From: a virus
Virus record (IMG/VR): IMGVR_UViG_3300032291_002781
Location: 1 to 31,392 of that record
Length of the DNA: 31,392 nt
Direction: 5' to 3' (one strand)
The notes beneath the pieces were generated by a model. The model made no database searches, was not told the origin of the DNA, and saw nothing but the letters and a program-made list of their open reading frames with translations. Both the position numbers and the translations under genes were made by a program. This document shows positions 25,889 through 31,392 of this stretch, piece by piece; the first letter of the stretch is position 1, and the number at the start of each line of letters is the position of its first letter.

Positions 25889-27886
25889 ATGGAAAAACAA
25901 ATTTTACTAGAATTACATAGAATAAAAGAAATTATGGGTTATGATAGGTCAAACCCAAAAGATTTTATATTTGAGCAAGACTTTGAAGGTGGTGACGGTA
26001 GCGTGGAATTTAAACCAAGAACCGAAGTTGGAAATTTTGAGGATTATAAAATATTAGAAATTGGTCCTGGAAGTAATAAAAAATACCCAACAATTATGGC
26101 AGCACCAATTAAAATTGTGTATGACCCATATAAAGGACCAGAGTTAAAAAAGTTCCAACCAGGGACAACAGCAAAAAATTTTGTATCAAATGTTAAAACT
26201 TTTGGTTCTGGAGAACAATTATCAGACGGAACACCAGCACCAGAGGGTGTTGAATATATAGAACTTGAAGATAAAAAACTATGTCTACCAAGTAAAGAAT
26301 TTTGGGATGAGGCACATGTTAAAGACCAATATGTATATCAATTTAAAAACCCAAAAACAGAGTCAGTTTTCACAATGAGATTATCTTTATCGGCTGAAGG
26401 ACAAGCATTTATTAATGGTGTTGCAATGAGCGGTAAAGAAGCCGCAATGAAATGTAAAGGTGGTAGAAATGGTTGGAATTTTAAAGTTAATGAAAGTGGT
26501 ATGGCATTTTTTAAAAAAGGAACATTAGAACCATATGGAAACAAACCAGAAGAAATGGAAACAAAATCAGATTTTGATACTTGGTGGGACTCTGGATGGG
26601 GTATTGTTATTGAGATTGGTGTTGGTATTTTAGCATCAATTGTTTCTGGTGGATTAGCAGGTGTTTTATTAACGGCCGCTAGAGCAGGAAGATTAATTGG
26701 GTTGTTAGGTAGAACAATATTATATCTTGATAAAGTAAGATATTTGGGTGGTTCGGTAACATTGTTAACTGTTCTAACTGAATCATTGGTAGAAGCTGGA
26801 CTTATGATACCAATTGCTGCATATCAATTTAATAGAGGAAATGATAGTGACGGTGTGTTAGCTATTGCATTATCGTTTTTACCATTTTTTACAAATATTC
26901 CAGCAGTATCAAAGTATATTAAATCAGGTAAAATATTTAGAAAATCTGATGCAGAGGTTGTTATGCAAAAAGTCGCAGCTGAAGGTGGTTTTGAGGTACT
27001 TGACCAATCAAAAGAAAAAACAGCAGCACTTCTTTTAAGTTTAACAGATGATCAACAAGAAATGTATAAAACTGCTGTAACAATGCTTAAAGAGAGTCCA
27101 GGTGATTTTGAAAAAGGATTAATTGAGGTTTTTAATAAAGAGGGTGATAAAATTGCTGATAATATAGCTAAAAATAAAAACCTTGATAAATCAGTTAGTC
27201 AGAAAATTAAAGATATTGCAAAAGAAAATATTAGTTTAAGAAGTGGTACCGGAATTTTACCATCATTTGTTAGAGCTGCAGTACCAATTGCTGGATTATT
27301 TGTACTGCCAACTGTTGGAATATTTAATTACTTTAAATCACAAAATTTATCCGATAAGGCAGCTGGGGAGTTGACAAATCAATTTAGTGATGCAATACAA
27401 AACTCTGAATATATCGCAAAAATAAATAAACTACACGAAAAGTTAGGTTTAGGTATTCAAGCAACTGAAGAAACTGTTGTTAATACGTTAAAAGACATTG
27501 TTGCAAAAGACCCAAAAATGTTACAAGAAGTGATTAATACTGATGCAGTACAAAAACAATATTTTGACCAAGGAAAAATTGATGCGGCGGCAAAAACTAA
27601 CGTACAGAAAAATAAACAGTATATTATGGAGTCACTGGATAAAGCACAAAAGGAATTACAAAGTGATCCAGAGGTTATTGATTTATTAGCCCAGCTTGAA
27701 ATTGCAACTAAACAAGACTCAATTATGACTATTGCTAGTAAAAATGGTTATAAAATTAATTCTTGGGACGATACTGTGAATAAAGACTTGTGGAAGTTTA
27801 CAACAAGTACTGGAGAAAAAGGTGAGGTTAAATTTCAGACTGATAAATTTTTAATTGTTGTTAACGGAAAAACAATAAACACTTAA
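25889..27886 (+). CDS. Large leader protein with hydrophobic central region
   Basis: 665 aa. Leader variant M-E-K-Q-I-L-L-E-L-H-R-I-K-E-I-M-G, shared in outline with gene 27929. Then F26-I27-F28-E29 followed by Q30 and an acidic Gly-rich linker (D-F-E-G-G-D-G-S). Residues about 30-230 are a soluble domain. From about 232 to 345 come several hydrophobic helices (I-G-V-G-I-L-A-S-I-V-S-G-G-L-A-G-V-L-L, G-S-V-T-L-L-T-V-L-T-E-S-L-V) and another near 470-490 (A-A-V-P-I-A-G-L-F-V-L-P). The rest is helical and charged. This resembles an injected, membrane-associating protein in shape, but no family is recognised. Confidence 0.75.
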   Translation: MEKQILLELHRIKEIMGYDRSNPKDFIFEQDFEGGDGSVEFKPRTEVGNFEDYKILEIGPGSNKKYPTIMAAPIKIVYDPYKGPELKKFQPGTTAKNFVSNVKTFGSGEQLSDGTPAPEGVEYIELEDKKLCLPSKEFWDEAHVKDQYVYQFKNPKTESVFTMRLSLSAEGQAFINGVAMSGKEAAMKCKGGRNGWNFKVNESGMAFFKKGTLEPYGNKPEEMETKSDFDTWWDSGWGIVIEIGVGILASIVSGGLAGVLLTAARAGRLIGLLGRTILYLDKVRYLGGSVTLLTVLTESLVEAGLMIPIAAYQFNRGNDSDGVLAIALSFLPFFTNIPAVSKYIKSGKIFRKSDAEVVMQKVAAEGGFEVLDQSKEKTAALLLSLTDDQQEMYKTAVTMLKESPGDFEKGLIEVFNKEGDKIADNIAKNKNLDKSVSQKIKDIAKENISLRSGTGILPSFVRAAVPIAGLFVLPTVGIFNYFKSQNLSDKAAGELTNQFSDAIQNSEYIAKINKLHEKLGLGIQATEETVVNTLKDIVAKDPKMLQEVINTDAVQKQYFDQGKIDAAAKTNVQKNKQYIMESLDKAQKELQSDPEVIDLLAQLEIATKQDSIMTIASKNGYKINSWDDTVNKDLWKFTTSTGEKGEVKFQTDKFLIVVNGKTINT

Positions 27887-27905
27887 ATTTTTTATAAAAG
27901 TATAA

Positions 27906-27912
27906 TATTTAT
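27906..27912 (+). promoter_or_regulatory. TATTTAT box before gene 27929
   Basis: TATTTAT 16 bases upstream of the ATG. Confidence 0.48.
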
Positions 27913-27928
27913 TAATAAAATTAAAATT

Positions 27929-29374
27929 ATGGAGAAACAATTAATAACGGAAGTTAATAGGATAAGAGAAATGATGGGTCTTTCACTTTTAAGTGAACAA
28001 GTTACATCAACAACTAAAAAAGTTTTTAAAGCTCTTGGGTTTTCCGATGATGCAATTGAGGCCACAGCAAAAAACGTGGATTTTGGTGATTTAACTAAAT
28101 TATCTGATGAATTTACATCACTTGGTATTAAAAATATGGATGATTGGCAATCAAGTTTAAGCGCTAAAGGTGTTGATTTATTAAGTGCGTCAGATAGTCA
28201 AATTATGAAATTAATTGATGAGACACCCGGTTTAAAGTCAGCACTTGAGGCTGCATATACTAAAGCGGTAAAGGAAACAACGGATAGTTTAACTAAAGCT
28301 TTAACATTACCGGCTAGTTTGGTAACTAATTTAAAAAGTATTGCATCAACTAAACTAACCGATTTGAATAAAAATATTGTTTCACAAACAATAGAAAAAC
28401 AATTAGAGAAAGTTGATGATATAATTGACGATTTAGTTAAAAAAAGTATTGCAGTTCCTGATGAATTAAATAAGCTAAAAAACTTTTTAATTAGTAAAAA
28501 AAGTGAAGCTATGAGTTTTAATCCAGCTAAAGCCGCTGATGATGCTGGAACACCATCACCAAGTAGTAGGTTTGTTGGTGATGTAGACGGTGGAGATATA
28601 CCAACACCAATTATTAATGGTGGATATAAAGTTGGTGATGACCCAGATTTTGATTCGATATTTAAATTAGGTATTGATGGTGCTGGTGTTAAATTAACTG
28701 ACTCACAAATTGATACTGTAAGACAAGCAATTTGGGTTGCAACAAAAGATTTAAATAATATTAATATTTCTAATTTACAAAAACAAATTGCTGAAGCGGC
28801 ACAAAGATTAGCAAATTCTAGTGACCAAATATCAAGAACTAGAGGTAAGAAACTTTTAGAAGCTTTAAAGAAATTACCAACATGTGGAATTAAACAATTA
28901 AGTTATAAAACTTTATGGCAAGCACCTGGTTGTTTTTTAGGTTGGGTTGGTGCTATAACAGCAATTTCTGCTGGTGCTGATTTTATGGGAATTAATAATA
29001 ATGTTTGGAAAAAATCAATGTGTACTTTACTATCAATTGCGGATTTAAATGTGTTAGGTGATATTTGGACTATAACTGATAAAGAATTTTACCAAGAAAT
29101 GTGTGTTGAGGGCGACCAAGAATGGTGGAAAGATTCATCAAGTAATAAAAAAGGTGGTTTAACACCACAAATTAAAGATAAAATAACAAGTTGGTTTAAT
29201 GGTCTTACAGGGGCTGGACAAGATTTGGAGGGTGCAACTAACCTTTCAATAACTGTAAGTAAGGACACTAATGGAAACCCAATTCCAGATACATTTGATT
29301 TGACATATTCTGTAGGTGGTACAAGTCAAGCAGTTAAGGTAAAAATTATAAATGGTGAAATTGTGCCTCAATAA
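27929..29374 (+). CDS. Large leader-bearing 481-aa protein
   Basis: 481 aa. Leader M-E-K-Q-L-I-T-E-V-N-R-I-R-E-M-M-G, a clear bridge between the I-T-E type and the M-E-K-Q type, then L20-L21-S22-E23 followed by Q24. Residues 25-190 are helical (K-K-V-F-K-A-L-G-F-S-D-D-A-I-E-A, T-D-S-L-T-K-A-L-T-L-P). An acidic/Gly linker sits near 215-240 (D-V-D-G-G-D-I-P-T-P). A short hydrophobic helix (C-F-L-G-W-V-G-A-I-T-A-I-S-A-G-A) lies near 335-350. The last 60 residues are a small beta module (S-I-T-V-S-K-D-T-N-G-N-P-I-P-D-T-F). Same overall plan as 25889. No known family. Confidence 0.77.
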   Translation: MEKQLITEVNRIREMMGLSLLSEQVTSTTKKVFKALGFSDDAIEATAKNVDFGDLTKLSDEFTSLGIKNMDDWQSSLSAKGVDLLSASDSQIMKLIDETPGLKSALEAAYTKAVKETTDSLTKALTLPASLVTNLKSIASTKLTDLNKNIVSQTIEKQLEKVDDIIDDLVKKSIAVPDELNKLKNFLISKKSEAMSFNPAKAADDAGTPSPSSRFVGDVDGGDIPTPIINGGYKVGDDPDFDSIFKLGIDGAGVKLTDSQIDTVRQAIWVATKDLNNINISNLQKQIAEAAQRLANSSDQISRTRGKKLLEALKKLPTCGIKQLSYKTLWQAPGCFLGWVGAITAISAGADFMGINNNVWKKSMCTLLSIADLNVLGDIWTITDKEFYQEMCVEGDQEWWKDSSSNKKGGLTPQIKDKITSWFNGLTGAGQDLEGATNLSITVSKDTNGNPIPDTFDLTYSVGGTSQAVKVKIINGEIVPQ

Positions 29375-29385
29375 AAATTTGAAAT

Positions 29386-31392
29386 ATGAGAAATTTAATA
29401 AATGAAGTTCATGTGACTGGTAACTGTACTGGTAAAGGGTTTAATGATAAAAAATCCACAACTAGTATAAAACCAACTTGGTATGAACAAGACGCAACAA
29501 CATATGAATATTGTGAAGATGGTATCGGTTCTGCAAAAAGATATTATAGAAAACTTAAAGTTGTTACAACAACTACAACAAGAAACCCAATCGTAACAAC
29601 AACTACAACAAGAAATCCGATTGTTACAAACACCTATTCTGTTTGTTCTGGACCAACTTATTCAAATGGCTGTAAAGATAGTGGTGCACCAAATCCTAAT
29701 GGTATTATATATAAAGTACAAGGATGTATTGGTGCGAGTCAAGATAGTAAATTTGGACCAAAAACAGAAAAAGCCCTTAAAGCAAAAACTGGTAAAACAA
29801 CATTTAAAGAAAGTGATGTTGAGAATATTTGTAAAGGTGTTTCAGTTGATGACCAATCACCTAATAATCAAGGTGGTACAATACAAAAACCGGAAGAACA
29901 AAAACAATTTTTTGAGAAACTAGAAAGTAGAGGAAGAATTGGTAATGGATATATACAACAGTTAGCACCAGAAATTTATAGTAAATCCGGTTCGTTCCAA
30001 TATGAGTACACGTATGTTAAAAAATATGAATGCGTTAAAGATGGTGATAAAATTGTTTCTGTTGGAAATGAAATTCCAATTACAAGTAAATCAGACGTTG
30101 TAAATAGTGATAAATTTTTATATATACTGTTATTCTCCGATTTAGTTTATGGTATAATGACTAATAAAGGTAGGATAAATATGTTAGGATATAAAGGAAA
30201 ATGGTCGCCAGATGATGCTGGTGCTTCTAATATATTTATGGAATCTAAAAGAAATAGAAAAAGATATATTAGTGAACAAAATATTGATTTTAGTGAAATA
30301 TTAGGAACAGCATGGTCGTTTAATCCAAGTAGTACAACAAATCAAGGTTCAAGTAGTACAACAAATCAAGGTTCAAGTAGTTCTAACGTAACAAGTAATT
30401 TTAATGAGGCTGTAGAGACTGAAAAAGTTATGGGTCCTATAAAAGAAAAGGCTTTAAAAATTATTGATGAGTGGGATGAAAGTAATTCAAAAAAATTGGC
30501 TATTAATCCAGCTAAAGGTAGGATTAATACCGAAATTGATAACGCAAGAGCTCAAATACAAGGAAAAAACCCTAAAGATTTTTGTAGTCCACAAAATAAA
30601 GCTGAATTGGCTAAAGCAAAAGAAGATATCGCAAAAAAGAAAGCTGAGTTGAGACTAGCTTTAAGTAAAGAAGATGAATCATATATGGGTCAATTAGAAT
30701 CTTTATTAGGTCAAGTTGAATCACAATGTTCTGAAATTGAAAAGAAAAAAAGACAATCACAAAATACTAGTAGTAACCAAGGTTCAGGTAGTCAAGGTTC
30801 AGGTAGTCAAGGTTCACCAACAGTAGTAAGTGGTAGTAGAAAAGATGAACTAAGAAAACTATTTGGATTTGTTGATAAAGATGGGAATACAAGGAATCCA
30901 AAAAGTGCTGTAATGAGAATGAATAAAATTCCAGAAAAAGGAATTAATGGTGGTGGTAGTATTCAATTTGCAATAAATAATTATGATGCAAAATCAGAAT
31001 GGTTTGAAGATTATAATGAATTAATGGATGCTGAAGGTTTAAGTGAGTATAAATTAAGATTTCCAGATGATTATGAAGTTACGGAATTTGCCGGTCAAGT
31101 AATCGATAAAGAAAATTATGCTGATTTAGTACCAAGAAAAAGTGATGCTAGAGAACAGTATAAAAGATTTACTTTTGGTAAATTTTTAGAAACAGAATCA
31201 AATTTAGAAATTTATCAAGTACAATCTGGTACAGGTGAAGCCCAAACAATTGGTACACAATGTAAAGATGAACCAGAAGTTGTTAGAGAAAAACTTAAAA
31301 ATTATTTAGAAGCTGCGTTTAGTGCTGATAGAAAATTTAGAGGAAACCAAAAAGAATTAGATTATTTTGAAAGATGTTTAGTAAAAAGAAAA
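29386..31392 (+). CDS. Very large protein, 3' end beyond window; PG-binding-like domain
   Basis: ATG at 29386 opens a frame with no stop for 669 codons to the last base, so the gene is cut by the window end. N-terminus M-R-N-L-I-N-E-V-H-V is a shortened leader. T-T-T-T-T-R-N-P-I-V is repeated twice at residues 61-80. Residues about 108-150 (I-Y-K-V-Q-G-C-I-G, D-S-K-F-G-P-K-T-E-K-A-L) match a peptidoglycan-binding-1 type module. Residues 285-298 (M-E-S-K-R-N-R-K-R-Y-I-S-E-Q) are an internal leader-like segment with I-S-E followed by Q. Serine/glutamine/glycine linkers and helical segments follow. It starts 11 bases after 29374 and is probably cotranscribed. Confidence 0.8.
   Translation, partial: MRNLINEVHVTGNCTGKGFNDKKSTTSIKPTWYEQDATTYEYCEDGIGSAKRYYRKLKVVTTTTTRNPIVTTTTTRNPIVTNTYSVCSGPTYSNGCKDSGAPNPNGIIYKVQGCIGASQDSKFGPKTEKALKAKTGKTTFKESDVENICKGVSVDDQSPNNQGGTIQKPEEQKQFFEKLESRGRIGNGYIQQLAPEIYSKSGSFQYEYTYVKKYECVKDGDKIVSVGNEIPITSKSDVVNSDKFLYILLFSDLVYGIMTNKGRINMLGYKGKWSPDDAGASNIFMESKRNRKRYISEQNIDFSEILGTAWSFNPSSTTNQGSSSTTNQGSSSSNVTSNFNEAVETEKVMGPIKEKALKIIDEWDESNSKKLAINPAKGRINTEIDNARAQIQGKNPKDFCSPQNKAELAKAKEDIAKKKAELRLALSKEDESYMGQLESLLGQVESQCSEIEKKKRQSQNTSSNQGSGSQGSGSQGSPTVVSGSRKDELRKLFGFVDKDGNTRNPKSAVMRMNKIPEKGINGGGSIQFAINNYDAKSEWFEDYNELMDAEGLSEYKLRFPDDYEVTEFAGQVIDKENYADLVPRKSDAREQYKRFTFGKFLETESNLEIYQVQSGTGEAQTIGTQCKDEPEVVREKLKNYLEAAFSADRKFRGNQKELDYFERCLVKRK
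29566..29625 (+). repeat. 30-base direct repeat, two copies
   Basis: Two in-frame units (29566-29595 and 29596-29625), each encoding T-T-T-T-T-R-N-P-I-V, differ only at synonymous third positions. That pattern suggests selection on the threonine linker rather than a recent duplication. Confidence 0.75.
30331..30380 (+). repeat. Short Ser/Thr/Gln linker repeat
   Basis: Two copies of about 24 bases encoding S-S-T-T-N-Q-G-S, and further on (30781-30816) three G-S-G/Q-G-S units. Flexible linkers within the truncated large gene. Confidence 0.6.

Noticed and set aside
418-27912. T4-type late promoter TATAAATA in its normal orientation
   Set aside because: The repeated box reads TATTTAT in the gene direction on both strands, the reverse complement of the T4 core, so it is not simply the T4 element.
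29621-30652. Two short plus-strand frames inside the last gene
   Set aside because: Both are frame-shifted shadows of the 669-codon open frame beginning at 29386.
1-31392. Host chromosome rather than phage
   Set aside because: The density of small unknown genes, shared leaders, wall-lysis genes, holin-like protein and lack of any housekeeping operon argue for a phage. A prophage or satellite cannot be fully excluded because no capsid or terminase gene is in the window.
1-31392. CRISPR array, insertion sequence or attachment site
   Set aside because: No spaced identical repeats, transposase or terminal inverted repeats seen; the only direct repeats are in-frame protein repeats.

Overview
The window looks like part of a large tailed-phage genome that infects a Bacteroidetes (probably flavobacterial) host. 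The phage reading rests on small, densely packed genes, few known functions, and a cluster of cell-wall-active genes (M15 peptidase, lysozyme-like protein, L,D-transpeptidase-like protein, holin-like protein). A left-edge HNH nuclease and stray nucleotide-metabolism and chaperone genes (GMP reductase, SlyD-like FKBP) also fit. The Bacteroidetes reading rests on strong AT richness, the near absence of Shine-Dalgarno sequences, several TAnnTTTG boxes of the Bacteroidetes housekeeping promoter type, and a secreted protein ending in a gliding-motility/T9SS type B C-terminal domain. No capsid, terminase, portal or tail gene was recognised here, so phage origin is inferred.

Layout. 1-830: end of an HNH gene and a first small leader gene. 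830-6600: short proteins of unknown function, nearly all opening with the same leader, including a three-member paralogous family (2408-6168). 6600-10000: mixed unknowns, two with low-complexity tails. 10034-10459 (minus): SlyD-like FKBP. 10652-12804: five-gene operon with two peptidoglycan hydrolases and a small membrane protein. 13136-14886: three signal-peptide proteins, the last with the CHU_C/gliding-type domain. 14941-16740: small membrane and unknown genes, mostly minus, including a holin-like protein. 16819-19367: three-gene operon (FRARHKC/YWSC domain, cupin-like domain, L,D-transpeptidase-like). 19354-20316 (minus): GMP reductase. 20377-23259: HExxH protein, a leader membrane protein and acidic proteins. 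23274-23777 (minus): lipoprotein with its own host-type promoter and terminator. 23851-31392: operon of increasingly large leader proteins, the last running off the window.

The main signal is a protein leader shared by at least 16 otherwise unrelated products, on both strands, with several more divergent copies. The core is [IL]-T-E-[SNE] followed by a short basic amphipathic helix. In most of the larger proteins the leader ends in [ILV]-x-E, very often followed by Q, after which the sequence turns into linker or a recognisable domain. This matches the (L/I)-x-E cleavage rule of the T4 gp21 prohead protease and the T4 capsid-targeting sequence. I infer that many of these proteins are packaged in the head and trimmed during maturation, an unusually large internal-protein set. 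Leader-like copies also occur inside proteins at domain junctions.

A second signal is regulatory. Twenty-four presumptive transcription units on both strands begin with TATTTAT read in the gene's direction, mostly 3-7 or 13-17 bases before the start codon. Genes inside operons lack it, and four untagged genes instead have TAnnTTTG boxes. This suggests a phage-specific late promoter giving very short or leaderless transcripts, alongside a minority of host-sigma promoters. No gap between genes exceeds about 200 bases. I saw no tRNA, CRISPR array, insertion sequence or attachment site.
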